Assembly (NCBI RefSeq): GCF_002899825.2
Contig: NZ_PPED02000006.1
Coordinates: forward strand, 62,001 to 126,000
Source of the DNA: Chryseobacterium phosphatilyticum
GTDB taxonomy: Bacteria; Bacteroidota; Bacteroidia; Flavobacteriales; Weeksellaceae
Length of the DNA stretch: 64,000 bases
Reading direction: 5' to 3'
Shown here: positions 35,834-45,128 of the stretch, one piece after another
Numbering within the stretch: position 1 is the first letter of the stretch
Layout of the letters: each line of letters starts with the position of its first letter
Notes under the pieces: model-generated
Databases searched by the model: none
Seen by the model: only the letters and a program-made list of their open reading frames with translations
Told to the model about the DNA's origin: nothing
Translations under genes and position numbers: made by a program

Positions 35834-36140
35834 AAATTCATTCTTATCAGCTAAAATAGCAAAAAATGATCTACAGGGATTAAATTATCCCTAAAAAGTG
35901 AATTTTTTAACAAAAATTTATGCTTTTAACACTAGCCTGCGGGGCATTTTCAAAAATTATCATGATCAAACATTATTTTATTTTACCAAAAAACACACTT
36001 TTTAGTGTGTTAATAAGCGTTTTTATTTACAAAAATGAAAATGCACAGTTTTATTTAAAATTTTTCCGAAAATAAATTTCAATTCATTAAAATGCATATA
36101 TTTGCACAACACAAATACTTGACAACTCAAATACTTTTCA
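35834..36140. promoter_or_regulatory. divergent promoter region with a perfect hairpin
   Basis: Holds the promoters of the giant-gene operon (minus) and the MarR operon (plus). A dyad AACACACT-TTTT-AGTGTGTT lies at 35992-36011; since both flanking genes diverge it is more likely an operator than a terminator. On the plus strand TATATTTG (36097-36104) is the MarR -7 box, and the direct repeat CAAATACTT occurs at 36112-36120 and 36128-36136 just before the start codon. Confidence 0.55.
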
Positions 36141-36566
36141 ATGATAAGCAACGAATTATTATTTTTAATCAGCATCAACAAATTACAGTCTGTCATTTCA
36201 AGAAAATTTGATTCTTTGAGTGTACATGGATTGGGGTTTAATGATTTTGTCATTCTTTATATCCTGATCACTTCTTCAGAAAGCAAGATGCGAAGGATTG
36301 ACCTCGCCGAGAAAATCGGGTTGACGGCTTCGGGAGTTACCCGTTTATTGAATCCTCTGGAAAAAATCGGGTTAGTTTCAAGAGAGATCAATGAAAGAGA
36401 TGCACGGGTAAGCTATGTTGTTATTACACCTGCAGGCAAAAACCTATTTGAAGAGGCAAAAAATACTGCAGAAAATAGTACAAAAGATATTCTTAGTACT
36501 AAAAAAAGTAAATCGTTAAAAGTCTTTACCGAGCTTTTATCCGACCTGGGCGGGAATATCCAATAA
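36141..36566 (+). CDS. MarR-family transcriptional regulator
   Basis: 141 residues with the MarR winged-helix: MRRIDLAEKIGLTASGVTRLLNPLEKIGLVSREINERDARVSYVVITPAGKNLFEEA. First gene of a four-gene plus-strand operon (gaps 12, 4 and 0 bp). The repeated CAAATACTT in its 5' region is a plausible self-binding site. Confidence 0.92.
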   Translation: MISNELLFLISINKLQSVISRKFDSLSVHGLGFNDFVILYILITSSESKMRRIDLAEKIGLTASGVTRLLNPLEKIGLVSREINERDARVSYVVITPAGKNLFEEAKNTAENSTKDILSTKKSKSLKVFTELLSDLGGNIQ

Positions 36567-36578
36567 CCGGTTATTGAT

Positions 36579-36917
36579 ATGAAAAATATAGTAAAAAGAG
36601 AACTACGGGAAAAAGCGAAAAACCATAAAACAACTATGGGAGTGCTTTCTGTTACCAATACATCAAATGGCAAACAATATATTCAGGGGTCATTACACCT
36701 TGAAGCTTTGGTCAATAAGATGAAATTCCTTCTGAACGGGGGATCATTTACCAATGCATTGTTGCAAAAAGACTGGATAGACTTGGGAAGTGAAGTCTTT
36801 ATCTTCGAATTTGTTGTCATTATTCCTGATCAGAATAATCCTTATATCAATTATCGTCAGGAAATATCAAAGGCAGAAAAAGCCTGTATTGCTGAAACAA
36901 TCAGCAAATTATACTAA
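36579..36917 (+). CDS. GIY-YIG-like domain protein, degenerate
   Basis: 112 residues. MGVLSVTNTSNGKQYIQGSLHLEALVNKMKFLLNGGSFTNALLQKDWIDLGSEVFIFEFV follows the pattern of small GIY-YIG family proteins, but GIY reads GVL and YIG reads YIQ, so nuclease activity is doubtful. It is known as a stand-alone family near MarR genes in Bacteroidota. Confidence 0.65.
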   Translation: MKNIVKRELREKAKNHKTTMGVLSVTNTSNGKQYIQGSLHLEALVNKMKFLLNGGSFTNALLQKDWIDLGSEVFIFEFVVIIPDQNNPYINYRQEISKAEKACIAETISKLY

Positions 36918-36921
36918 AGTC

Positions 36922-37359
36922 ATGTCGAAAAAATACCTTACACCCACTTTTGAAGCAGGAAAGCATCTGTTTCTTAAAAACATACAGGGTTCTGTCATTA
37001 ATCTTAATCTTATTAAATTAAAGCAAGAAGCCGATTATTCTGAATATCCTCATCTGAAACCCACTGAAAAAATAAGTGGATGGGATGCTTATTTTAAATA
37101 TATCAAAGAAGCTGAACCATTTTTACGGGCAAGTGGGGGAGAAATTATTTTGATAGGAAAAGGAGATCAGTTTCTGATTGGCCCTCAGGATGAACAATGG
37201 GATATCTGTATGCTTATAAGGCAGAAAACTGTTGCCGATTTCTTCAATTTTGAACAGGATGAAAATTATATGAAAATCACAGGGCATCGGATTGCGGCCA
37301 TTGAAGATTCAAGGTTATTACCTCTGGAAGAAGTATTGATGAATACTAAAGAAATATAG
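36922..37359 (+). CDS. DUF1330-like dimeric alpha-beta barrel protein
   Basis: 145 residues from the ATG at 36922 (a longer frame starts inside the previous gene and is unlikely). FLRASGGEIILIGKGDQFLIGPQDEQWDICMLIRQKTVADFFNFEQDENYMKITGHRIAAIEDSRLLPL is typical of DUF1330 proteins. Function unknown; the adjacent hydrolase suggests a small catabolic operon. Confidence 0.7.
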   Translation: MSKKYLTPTFEAGKHLFLKNIQGSVINLNLIKLKQEADYSEYPHLKPTEKISGWDAYFKYIKEAEPFLRASGGEIILIGKGDQFLIGPQDEQWDICMLIRQKTVADFFNFEQDENYMKITGHRIAAIEDSRLLPLEEVLMNTKEI

Positions 37360-38256
37360 ATGGACATTATTACACTTTCTCAGGCAGACTTGTGCTACGA
37401 GATCTTCGGGAAGGAAAACCAAGAAACTATGGTACTGATTTCCGGATTGGGAAGTCAGATGATCTGTTGGGAAACTTCTTTTTGTAAGATACTGGCAGAT
37501 AAAGGTTTCAGAGTAATCCGTTTTGATAACAGGGATTCAGGAAAATCTGTTTTCACGGCTCAACCAACAGTTGCCACGGGCAAAACTATTGAAGAAATGT
37601 TTGCCACAATGGAGACCAATGATATTCCATATTCATTAATGGATATGGCGAAGGATGTGATTGAATTACTTAATTATTTACATATTGAAAAAGCACATAT
37701 TGCAGGTCGTTCCATGGGTGGAATTATTGCCCAGCTATTAGGTTCTTACTACCCTGAAAGGATTTTATCTCTTACTATCATCATGTCTACCTCCTTGAAT
37801 CCGGCTCTGCCAAAGCCCGATCCTGAGATTATGGCAATGATGATGACGCCTGGTGCTGATCCCAGTACACATAAAGAAGCTTATATCAAAGAAAGAATAG
37901 ATTTCGCTACAAAAATTTCCGGTAGTTTATATCCTCTCGACTCATACCATGAAAAGACAATGATTGAAGAAGAACTTCAGCGTTCTCAAACCAAAAACGG
38001 GATCATCAGACAACTTTTGGCGATGGGTTCTTATCAATATACCTCCGGTATTTTGAAAAACCTATCAGCTCCTGTCTTAATCATTCATGGAACAGATGAT
38101 CCCATCTTCCATCCGGATTGCGGAAAGGATATTGCGAATTCTATTCCGGATTCTGAATTAATTATTATTGAGGGTATGGGACATTCTATTCCGGAAGTAC
38201 TTTACCAATCAATTGGCGAATGGATCACTCATTTTATCAACCATAAAAATTATTAG
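37360..38256 (+). CDS. alpha/beta-hydrolase
   Basis: 298 residues with an oxyanion region LISGLGSQ, nucleophile elbow GRSMGG, acid HGTDDPIF and catalytic His in EGMGHSIP. The RFDNRDSGKS block is typical of hydrolases annotated as haloperoxidase-like or esterases. Last gene of the MarR operon; the start codon abuts the preceding stop. Confidence 0.9.
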   Translation: MDIITLSQADLCYEIFGKENQETMVLISGLGSQMICWETSFCKILADKGFRVIRFDNRDSGKSVFTAQPTVATGKTIEEMFATMETNDIPYSLMDMAKDVIELLNYLHIEKAHIAGRSMGGIIAQLLGSYYPERILSLTIIMSTSLNPALPKPDPEIMAMMMTPGADPSTHKEAYIKERIDFATKISGSLYPLDSYHEKTMIEEELQRSQTKNGIIRQLLAMGSYQYTSGILKNLSAPVLIIHGTDDPIFHPDCGKDIANSIPDSELIIIEGMGHSIPEVLYQSIGEWITHFINHKNY

Positions 38257-38274
38257 AAAGATGGCTGCAAAAAA

Positions 38275-40248
38275 TTACATTTTAAAAGTCTTTTCTACTT
38301 CTGTTAATCCCATTTTGGTCAAATGTCTGTATACTGTTGCCAGAGTAATATTTCTTTTTTCTGCAATTTCAAAAGGAGGCATTCCTTCATCAAATAATTG
38401 AAATGTAACAAGATGAGTGGGCTTTTTTACAATAATTACAGAAGTATCTCTTTCATTTGTTTTGTCAAAAAGAGGAATTCCGAGCAGAAAGCAGTCCTTT
38501 AACCTGTCAATATAATCAGCAAGATCATAGAGGAATGTTCTGGTTTCTTCATTAAAGGTTTTCAATCCTTTGGTACCTGAAGTTTCGGAATAAAAATCTT
38601 TTAGTGGAAGAAAGAAATAATCGACTGTATTCTTATAAAAAAAATTGACAGCCCCCTTGCATTTGTCTTCAATTTCAGACCACTGCTCCTCTCCCACCGC
38701 AAAGTTCCTGGACATCTGTTGAATGATTATCCTAAACTTTCGGGCAATATTATCCAGCCTTTCGCTTTCCTTTTCAAAATTTTGCAGGAGCATCTTTAAT
38801 TTTTTCTGATCCGGTACTTCTGCCGGCATAGCAGAAATTTTCCAGTGTGATACAGCTTCCTTCAACCAGCCAGCATATGCAGTCATCTGAACTTTATGCA
38901 AACTATGATCATATTTTTCCTGTTCGATGAGCTGCTCTAAAATTCCATTGGCATTTGTTGACTGTTGGAAATGTTCAATCCTTTGATCACAAAAGATAAC
39001 GTCCGGAGTAATTTTAGATTTCAGAATAATTCCTTCCAAAGTACGGCATCGGCTGAGCGCTACATAGACCTGTCCGCTGGCAAATGATCTTCCTGCATCA
39101 ATGATGACACGGTCAAAAGTTAATCCCTGGCTTTTATGAATGGTAACCGCCCATGCCAGCCGTATCGGGTATTGTTCAAAACTTCCGATAATGTCGGTTT
39201 TTATATTCTTTTCTGCATCGAGACTATATCTTTTCTGCTCCCACACTTCTTTGGTCACTGTAATTTCAGTTCCGGTTTCCTCAAAAACAGCTTTGATCAG
39301 GTCTTCTTCAACATGTGAAATGGTAGCAAGCTTCCCATTATAAAACTTCTTTTCAGGAGATGAATCGTTGCGGATGAACATAATTTGAGTCCCTTCTTTT
39401 AGTTCCAGAATTTCATCATTCGGATATTGGGTTTCTTTGAATTCTCCAATCACTGTAGCCTGATAAAAATGAGAAGATCCCGATAATTCTCTTAGTTTTT
39501 TCTGATTGATATGATCCGCAATACGGTTATGAGAGCAAAGATGAATATAGGCTTCATATTCAGGTTCAAAATCAGGTTGATACCGGGAATTAAGTTTTTC
39601 AAAATCAAGATTACGGATATCCGCATGTCTTACTGCATTGAGAATTTCCAGGAATTCTTTATTCTCCTGTCGATATACCTTCATCAATTCCACGGTGACT
39701 AAAGGAAGTCCCTGTAATGCTTTGGCAGAAAAGAAAAAGGGAGTTGGATAAAATTTTGACAAAATTCGTTCTGAATCCTCTCTCACCACGGGAGGCAACT
39801 GGTACAAATCACCTATTAACAGTAGTTGTGCACCTCCAAATGGCAGCTGGTTTCTTCTAACTCGTCTCAGCGAATGATCCATCATATCGAGCAGGTCAGC
39901 TCTTAACATTGAAACCTCATCAATAATGATCAATTCAATTTCACGGAAAAGATCGAGCTTATCTTTACGGTATTTAAAATGAGGAAAAAGTTCATTGATA
40001 TTCATTGCCACATTGGGATCCACTGGTTCTGAAGTGGGTACAAAAGTCCGTAACGGAATGCCAAATAAGGAATGAATGGTTACGCCACCTGCATTGATGG
40101 CTGCTATTCCTGTCGGCGCAACGATAATATGTTTTTTACGGGTCTTTTTTACAAAATCATTAAGAAAAGTAGTCTTTCCTGTTCCTGCTTTCCCTGTTAA
40201 AAATACACTTCTGCTGGTATGTTCAAGCAATTCAACCAGTGCTTCCAA
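38275..40248 (-). CDS. Pif1/RecD-like superfamily 1 helicase with C-terminal HTH
   Basis: 657 residues. Helicase motifs: Walker A LTGKAGTGKTTF (about 17-28), ELIIIDEVSMLRADLLDMM, LIGDLYQLPPV, AVTIHKSQGLTFDRVIID and YVALSRCRTLEGI. The C-terminus (LFDEGMPPFEIAEKRNITLATVYRHLTKMGL) is an HTH similar to that found after Pif1-like and RecQ-like helicases. It unwinds DNA or RNA-DNA hybrids. It lies behind the RNA-repair genes on the same strand but is separated from them by a terminator, so association with them is tentative. Confidence 0.9.
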   Translation of the reverse strand: MEALVELLEHTSRSVFLTGKAGTGKTTFLNDFVKKTRKKHIIVAPTGIAAINAGGVTIHSLFGIPLRTFVPTSEPVDPNVAMNINELFPHFKYRKDKLDLFREIELIIIDEVSMLRADLLDMMDHSLRRVRRNQLPFGGAQLLLIGDLYQLPPVVREDSERILSKFYPTPFFFSAKALQGLPLVTVELMKVYRQENKEFLEILNAVRHADIRNLDFEKLNSRYQPDFEPEYEAYIHLCSHNRIADHINQKKLRELSGSSHFYQATVIGEFKETQYPNDEILELKEGTQIMFIRNDSSPEKKFYNGKLATISHVEEDLIKAVFEETGTEITVTKEVWEQKRYSLDAEKNIKTDIIGSFEQYPIRLAWAVTIHKSQGLTFDRVIIDAGRSFASGQVYVALSRCRTLEGIILKSKITPDVIFCDQRIEHFQQSTNANGILEQLIEQEKYDHSLHKVQMTAYAGWLKEAVSHWKISAMPAEVPDQKKLKMLLQNFEKESERLDNIARKFRIIIQQMSRNFAVGEEQWSEIEDKCKGAVNFFYKNTVDYFFLPLKDFYSETSGTKGLKTFNEETRTFLYDLADYIDRLKDCFLLGIPLFDKTNERDTSVIIVKKPTHLVTFQLFDEGMPPFEIAEKRNITLATVYRHLTKMGLTEVEKTFKM

Positions 40249-40303
40249 TGCATAGAATTTTCACCAAAGTTAATGGATAAAAAACAAAAATCTCACATCT
40301 GCC

Positions 40304-40334
40304 CAAAAAAAGACTCCCTTTCTCAAGGGAGTCT
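40304..40334 (-). terminator. terminator after the exonuclease genes
   Basis: AGACTCCCTT / AAGGGAGTCT with a TCTC loop and seven T on the minus strand; ends the RNA-repair transcription unit before the helicase gene. Confidence 0.85.
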
Positions 40335-40368
40335 GCCTCATTGATATCATTAAAGATACAAGATCGTT

Positions 40369-40920
40369 TTAATAATTTTTCAGGCACCAATGCAGAATTT
40401 TCGCAATATTTTTTGCATCATCTACTCCTCTGTGGTGAGTACCTTCCAATGTCATTCCGAGCTCACCTAATGCCCTGTTCATTCCGACACTTTTCCTGAT
40501 CGTAGGATGTGTTTGTCCGAATAAGGTTTTTACATTGATGTGATCATCGCTCATCGGATAATCTGTATAGAATCTTCTGGATTGATCCTTAAGCATATTC
40601 AAATCGTAGTTTCCGTAGCTTGCCCATGTAAGCTCTTCAGAGTCATATTCTGCCCTGAGGATGTCAAATGCATCATCGAGCATAATGCCTTCGTTATCCA
40701 GCATATTCTGTGTAAGCGTAGTCAATTCTGTACAAAACGGACTTACTTTTGAATACTGGGGTTTTACCAGAATTCCTTCATTTTTAGAGATTTTACCGGT
40801 CTTTGCATTCATAATGCATACTCCTATTTCGATGATCTCACTTTCCTGGCCTCTTGGCGGTCGGTTTTCCCAGCATGTTGCCTCAAGGTCTACAATTAAT
40901 ATATTTTCTGTTGTTTTCAC
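40369..40920 (-). CDS. ERI-1/KapD-like DEDDh 3'-5' exonuclease, copy A
   Basis: 183 residues. Exo I ILIVDLEATCWE, Exo II NYDLNMLKDQ and Exo III HHRGVDDAKNIAKIL supply the DEDDh residues, with ERI-1-type IIEIGV and CTELTTLTQ blocks. ERI-1-like enzymes trim the 3' ends of structured RNA (rRNA, small RNA), which fits the surrounding RNA-repair genes. Its neighbour is a clear paralogue. Confidence 0.88.
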   Translation of the reverse strand: MKTTENILIVDLEATCWENRPPRGQESEIIEIGVCIMNAKTGKISKNEGILVKPQYSKVSPFCTELTTLTQNMLDNEGIMLDDAFDILRAEYDSEELTWASYGNYDLNMLKDQSRRFYTDYPMSDDHINVKTLFGQTHPTIRKSVGMNRALGELGMTLEGTHHRGVDDAKNIAKILHWCLKNY

Positions 40921-41009
40921 TTTGTTTATTTTTTTTAAAGCCTATAATACAGAAGTAAGGGGTTTTGTTATTTTTTTACATTTCCGGCTTCTGTCTTCAG
41001 ACCTGATTA

Positions 41010-41558
41010 TTATTTCTCCAGAATCTTACTTAAAATTCTGGCCGTATTATACGCATCATCTGCACCACTGTGGTGTTTTCCTTCAAAGTCCATATTCAGA
41101 TGATCCAGTGCTCTTTTGAGCCCTATTGATTTATAGAGTCTGAAGTGTCTTTTAAATTCAGACATGACATTCAGATACTGTTCTGAAAAAGGGCTTTCTA
41201 TTCCGAGCCACTCGCATTGCTCTGTGATTTGCTCTCTGTCAAAGTTTCCATATCCTGCCCAGGTTAACGGGACAGATTGGTATTCATCTCTGATTTTATC
41301 GCAGGCTTCTTCGAAATAGATTCCTTTTTCTTCAATGAGTTTGGGAGTAATTCCTGTCAGCTCTGTGCAGAACCTATTGATTTCTGATCTTTCAGGGGTT
41401 ACATAAATACTTTGCTTTTGGGAAATTTTCCCGGACTTCAGAGCCAGTTTGCAAATCCCTATTTCTATAACATCGACCTTTTGTCCCATTGGAATTCTGT
41501 CGTTCTCCCAACAGGTAGCTTCCAGATCGATGATAATGATTTCATTTGTTGTTTTCAT
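41010..41558 (-). CDS. ERI-1/KapD-like DEDDh 3'-5' exonuclease, copy B
   Basis: 182 residues with IIIIDLEATCWEND, VIEIGIC, CTELTGITP, GYGNFDREQI and HHSGADDAYNTARIL. All catalytic positions retained. Tandem duplicate of copy A; the two differ most in the middle, which may reflect different RNA ends. Confidence 0.88.
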   Translation of the reverse strand: MKTTNEIIIIDLEATCWENDRIPMGQKVDVIEIGICKLALKSGKISQKQSIYVTPERSEINRFCTELTGITPKLIEEKGIYFEEACDKIRDEYQSVPLTWAGYGNFDREQITEQCEWLGIESPFSEQYLNVMSEFKRHFRLYKSIGLKRALDHLNMDFEGKHHSGADDAYNTARILSKILEK

Positions 41559-41626
41559 AGTGTTTAATGAGGAACCGGAGATTAGAAGTCCGTCAGATAT
41601 TCAATCTCCTCTATCCTCCTATTTCG

Positions 41627-42190
41627 TTAGTTTCTTGGTTCAAAGGGAGGTGTCCATTTTTTCTTCTTTATGATTTCTTTGACCTCTTCGTAAGAGATCG
41701 GATAAAAATCGTGGCAATCTACTCCTACGTCAAAGCTCAATGCCATTTCATCATCCGGTAATGTTCCGTGTGAGTGGCCGTACAATTGCCATATCCCACG
41801 ATGCGAGCCGTTCCAGGTACGCATGGCGTAATGAAAAAGAATGATTTTCTGTTTTCCGTTACTGTTTTCCGGTTCATCGACTTTCAGTTCATGATAATCC
41901 CTGATGGAAGCAAATCGTTTGGGATAGGTTAAGGCAGCACCTTCATGATTCCCTTTGATCAAATGAATATTGCCGTTCAGCCGATCCAGAATTTCTTTTG
42001 TGAAATCAGGTTTTCCTAAACTGAAATCGCCTAAATGGTACACGGTATCACTGGGTTCAATTTTTTCGTTCCACCTCTTAATGAGTTCTTCGTTCATATG
42101 TTCCGGAGACTCAAAAGGTCTTTCGGAAAATCGGATCATATTTTCATGACCAAAATGATGGTCAGCTGTAAAAAATATATTGGGTTTCAT
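41627..42190 (-). CDS. calcineurin-like metallophosphoesterase
   Basis: 187 residues with FTADHHFGHENMI, YHLGDFSLG, LIKGNHE, LFHYAM and YGHSHG: all five metallophosphoesterase motifs. Small members of this type are found in RNA ligase/RNA repair neighbourhoods, where removal of a terminal or 2',3'-cyclic phosphate is plausible; here that is inference from context. Confidence 0.9.
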   Translation of the reverse strand: MKPNIFFTADHHFGHENMIRFSERPFESPEHMNEELIKRWNEKIEPSDTVYHLGDFSLGKPDFTKEILDRLNGNIHLIKGNHEGAALTYPKRFASIRDYHELKVDEPENSNGKQKIILFHYAMRTWNGSHRGIWQLYGHSHGTLPDDEMALSFDVGVDCHDFYPISYEEVKEIIKKKKWTPPFEPRN

Positions 42191-42201
42191 TCCTTTAAAT
42201 T

Positions 42202-42324
42202 TTAATTTTTACCGTAAAAGGAGTTGCCCCATCCAATCTTCAATGTGCTGTCCTTCCAGAAAAAGGGAATTTTTACATTTTCAATTGTAAAACCCCATGA
42301 TCCTTTTACGGTCTTGTTATACAT
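42202..42324 (-). CDS. possible 40-residue protein inside an inverted repeat
   Basis: ATG at 42324 to TAA at 42202 encodes a Trp/Phe/Gly-rich peptide (begins MYNKTVKGSWGF, contains FFWKDSTLK). The gene's 5' and 3' parts are complementary: CCGTAAAAGGA and TCCTTTTACGG are the ends of an 11-bp inverted repeat (42212-42311). It lies between the ligase terminator and the phosphoesterase gene. It could be a small protein or only a structured RNA. Confidence 0.4.
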   Translation of the reverse strand: MYNKTVKGSWGFTIENVKIPFFWKDSTLKIGWGNSFYGKN

Positions 42325-42353
42325 AAAAAAGTTTCGGCAAAATTTACCGAAAC
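42325..42353 (-). terminator. terminator after the RNA ligase gene
   Basis: GTTTCGG / CCGAAAC with a 9-nt loop and six T on the minus strand; the arm overlaps the ligase stop region. Confidence 0.8.
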
Positions 42354-43366
42354 TATACTTTAATAGTCATCAACTCTTCTTTTATACAATCAATGACTAT
42401 AGAATTCAACTTTTTGTTGATTCTCTTCTGTTCTTCTTTTTCAATGGTTGCAAAAACTGCCGGAAAATCTTTTTCAAAATCTTCGAGAATATCCTGAGCA
42501 AAAAGCCCGATTACTTTCCCTATCATTTTAGGTTCAAACTCGCCGATCTTGCTCACTACATTATTCAATCTGTTGGTCGTTACATAGTGTTGGATTTCTT
42601 CCCAGATATTCTGAGCCTGTTCACTAAAATGAGTTGGTTGATAAACAGTTTTTGTCTGTTTTTTCACCATTTTAGATTTCTCAATCCACTTTTCATTTTT
42701 ATTTTTTAGAATGACTCTTGCGCCGTTGCCAAAATATCTGGTTTTCAAAGTTTTTACAATAGTTCCTTCACACATATTGTTCATTTCCGGAAGTCCAAGC
42801 CATGCCGGGATCTTGGAATTGAAAACGTTCGGGAACTTTAAAGCCTCTTCCAACGTACCCTGAAACAGGGTTTTAGCAAAGAAAAATCCTGTTTTGTCAA
42901 AAATAGTATTGATGATATCTGTATCCAGATAAGTAACTCCATTCAACTTAATGTCGAAGGCATAAAATTCGTTGTAAGGAGCATACTCAATTCCTTTCTG
43001 CACTCTTACAGCCTGTTTTACCGGCTCTACTTCTTTATGCTGGTAACCGCCGCCAAACAATTCACCATAGATGACTATGGTTTCAACATTCGGATGAAGC
43101 ATCTTCACAGCATGGAATGCTTCAATGACATTTTTTCTGTAACGATCCAATATCTGATGGGCATTGAAAAATTTTTCATCTTTATTGATGAATGCAGTCC
43201 TCTTCGCGATTTTAATTTCTTTTCCATCGGTAAAGAAAGAGAAATTAGCCCCATGAACTTTCTCCTGCACAATGAAAACCTCATCCCCAAAACCTTGTAG
43301 TCTGATCTGCTCGATCACGCGGGTTTGGTAAGCATTTTCTATAGTGTTATATGTTTTAAAAATCAT
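42353..43366 (-). CDS. Rnl2-family RNA ligase
   Basis: 337 residues. Nucleotidyltransferase motifs of T4 Rnl2-type ligases: motif I QEKVHGANF (adenylated Lys36), Ia EIKIAKRTAFI, III EFYAFDIK, IV CEGTIVKTL and V VILKNKNEKW, with a C-terminal helical domain. Joins 3'-OH and 5'-phosphate RNA ends, e.g. nicked tRNA anticodon loops. Encoded downstream of a tRNA array and next to a cyclic-phosphate-processing protein, the expected setting for tRNA repair. Confidence 0.92.
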   Translation of the reverse strand: MIFKTYNTIENAYQTRVIEQIRLQGFGDEVFIVQEKVHGANFSFFTDGKEIKIAKRTAFINKDEKFFNAHQILDRYRKNVIEAFHAVKMLHPNVETIVIYGELFGGGYQHKEVEPVKQAVRVQKGIEYAPYNEFYAFDIKLNGVTYLDTDIINTIFDKTGFFFAKTLFQGTLEEALKFPNVFNSKIPAWLGLPEMNNMCEGTIVKTLKTRYFGNGARVILKNKNEKWIEKSKMVKKQTKTVYQPTHFSEQAQNIWEEIQHYVTTNRLNNVVSKIGEFEPKMIGKVIGLFAQDILEDFEKDFPAVFATIEKEEQKRINKKLNSIVIDCIKEELMTIKV

Positions 43367-43370
43367 TTCT

Positions 43371-43934
43371 TTAGTTTTTAATTGTTTCCAATTCGTTATT
43401 TTTCATCTGAGTAAGGTGTCTTTGTGCATGAAGTGAAAGAAAATAGATGTACTCATATACATTAATTTTTCCCAGTCCATTGACCGTCATTGTAGTTTTA
43501 CAAAGAACTCCTTCCCCGTTTTTCATGGTATTGAGATAGAGCAAACATTGATGATACTGTTGAGTAATTAAATTCCTGATTTCAGATAAGCTTAATTTTC
43601 CCTGAGGTTCCATATGTTCCGGTCTGATCCACTCAAAAGCTCCATATTCACCTATTCTTCCAAAGTTTTCTTTACTGAAACTGTAATTTTCTATTTCCGA
43701 CTGCAAATCAAGATTCAAATAATTTCTCATTGCTTTTTTTGAGCCTTTTTCAATAAGGATCAGCAAAAAGAAATTCGTAAGATAAATATGTTCTAAGATT
43801 TGGTGAACCGTCCAACCTCCGTTTGAAGGTTGAAAATTCAACGTCTTTTCATCTTTATCAAACCATTCGTCTACTTTATCAAAACCAGATGTCAAATGTG
43901 TTTTTATTTCTTGAATCAATATGAAAATGTCCAT
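43371..43934 (-). CDS. DinB-family protein
   Basis: 187 residues of the DinB/YfiT four-helix fold: GGWTVHQILEHIYLTNFFL (first metal His), later HQCLLYLN-like helix and LSLHAQRHLTQM (two His). The three-His metal site is retained. DinB proteins include thiol transferases; its place between the ligase and cREC genes (4 bp and overlapping) suggests a role in RNA repair, inferred only. Confidence 0.85.
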   Translation of the reverse strand: MDIFILIQEIKTHLTSGFDKVDEWFDKDEKTLNFQPSNGGWTVHQILEHIYLTNFFLLILIEKGSKKAMRNYLNLDLQSEIENYSFSKENFGRIGEYGAFEWIRPEHMEPQGKLSLSEIRNLITQQYHQCLLYLNTMKNGEGVLCKTTMTVNGLGKINVYEYIYFLSLHAQRHLTQMKNNELETIKN

Positions 43935-44296
43935 TACATTTTTTTAAAGTTTTTTAAAAGGCTTTCAATATTTTCCTTTCCTACAGGGTTCATAGAATGG
44001 CAATAGAATTTAGGGATATTCAAAGAATGATCCAGGCAGTATTCTATCAACCATTTGGCACAATCGTAGCCTGTTTTTTCAACAAATTCCGAAGAATCCT
44101 GTTTCAGATCAGCAAGGTCATGGTCAAAAGAAATCATTTCCGGAAGTCCTTTTTCCAAAATCCTGTTGATAAACTGCCCGTAATTGCGAACGATATGCCA
44201 GTCTTTTCTGAGGAAAATATCCTGTTTGGTATACTGATATGCTTCAACAGGATATCGTATATCATCCAGAAATAATAATCTTTTTGTTTTTTCCAT
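43934..44296 (-). CDS. cyclic-phosphate-processing receiver-domain protein (cREC-like)
   Basis: 120 residues: RLLFLDDIRYP (paired Asp11-12), ISFDHDLAD and PKFYCHSMNPVG. This small receiver-like family with added His/Asp residues was proposed from comparative genomics (Burroughs and Aravind) to process cyclic phosphate ends in RNA repair systems. The stop codon overlaps the DinB start by 1 bp. Confidence 0.82.
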   Translation of the reverse strand: MEKTKRLLFLDDIRYPVEAYQYTKQDIFLRKDWHIVRNYGQFINRILEKGLPEMISFDHDLADLKQDSSEFVEKTGYDCAKWLIEYCLDHSLNIPKFYCHSMNPVGKENIESLLKNFKKM

Positions 44297-44307
44297 GATT
44301 TAATTTT

Positions 44308-45084
44308 TTAATTGGAAAAATAAATGTTCAATGCTTTAATCACGCTTTTCACATTGGTGTTTGGATAAAATCCGGAACTGTTGATGCAATTTATTTCAAC
44401 AATTTTCCAACCTTCATTTGTCAAACAAATATCCATGACAAAAGCTTCTTCAAGATTAAAAAGTCTGATCATTTCATTAGCGAAACTCAATCCGTCTTCT
44501 GAAACTTTTTTTTCAAAAGGAGCATCATCATTAAATTTATAATAACCTCCATCAATAATTTGTCCTCCAACAATCCAAAGTCTTGCTTCTTTTATCGTTC
44601 GTTTTGCTTCAGAAACCTGGATCAATGAACCTTCATTTATTCTATTATTTTGAGATTCCAGAGCTTCAAATACAAAATCTTTCCAATCTGCTTCCGTGAA
44701 AACTTTTCCTGTAAAAATTTTTGCTTCATTATATGGTTTAATGAATTTTATTTCATCTTTTTTCCAATTTAACTGCCCGGAAATTGTATGAACAGAAATA
44801 TTGCAATTAAGAAGATTTTCACCATAATACTTTGAATAAACTTCATACAGATGATTTCCTCCGTAAAAAGAACCCGGAAACCAATCTTTATTTTGTTTTG
44901 CCAATCTTGCAATCGTCACCGAACCATATACAAAAACATCTTTCCTATCTGTTTTAAAATCTATTTTTTCTGCGGCAGAAGGAATATTAATGACTTCATA
45001 ATCAATATTCAATTCTTCCAATGCATCAAAAATTTTATAATGATCCGGATCTAAATACACATTAGCCTGAAGTAGAAAATACAT
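44308..45084 (-). CDS. ATP-grasp domain protein
   Basis: 258 residues. The C-terminal half has an ATP-grasp core: EARLWIVGGQIIDGGYYKF, EAFVMDICLTNEGWKIVEINCINSSGFYP (Mg-binding D and E-x-N). The N-terminal part is a pre-ATP-grasp domain. ATP-grasp proteins of this type form amide or ester bonds and recur beside RNA ligases; the substrate is unknown. Confidence 0.82.
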   Translation of the reverse strand: MYFLLQANVYLDPDHYKIFDALEELNIDYEVINIPSAAEKIDFKTDRKDVFVYGSVTIARLAKQNKDWFPGSFYGGNHLYEVYSKYYGENLLNCNISVHTISGQLNWKKDEIKFIKPYNEAKIFTGKVFTEADWKDFVFEALESQNNRINEGSLIQVSEAKRTIKEARLWIVGGQIIDGGYYKFNDDAPFEKKVSEDGLSFANEMIRLFNLEEAFVMDICLTNEGWKIVEINCINSSGFYPNTNVKSVIKALNIYFSN

Positions 45085-45128
45085 GGTTACTTGTTTTTTA
45101 AGGTTCTTTTATTAATTTTTTAATGGTA

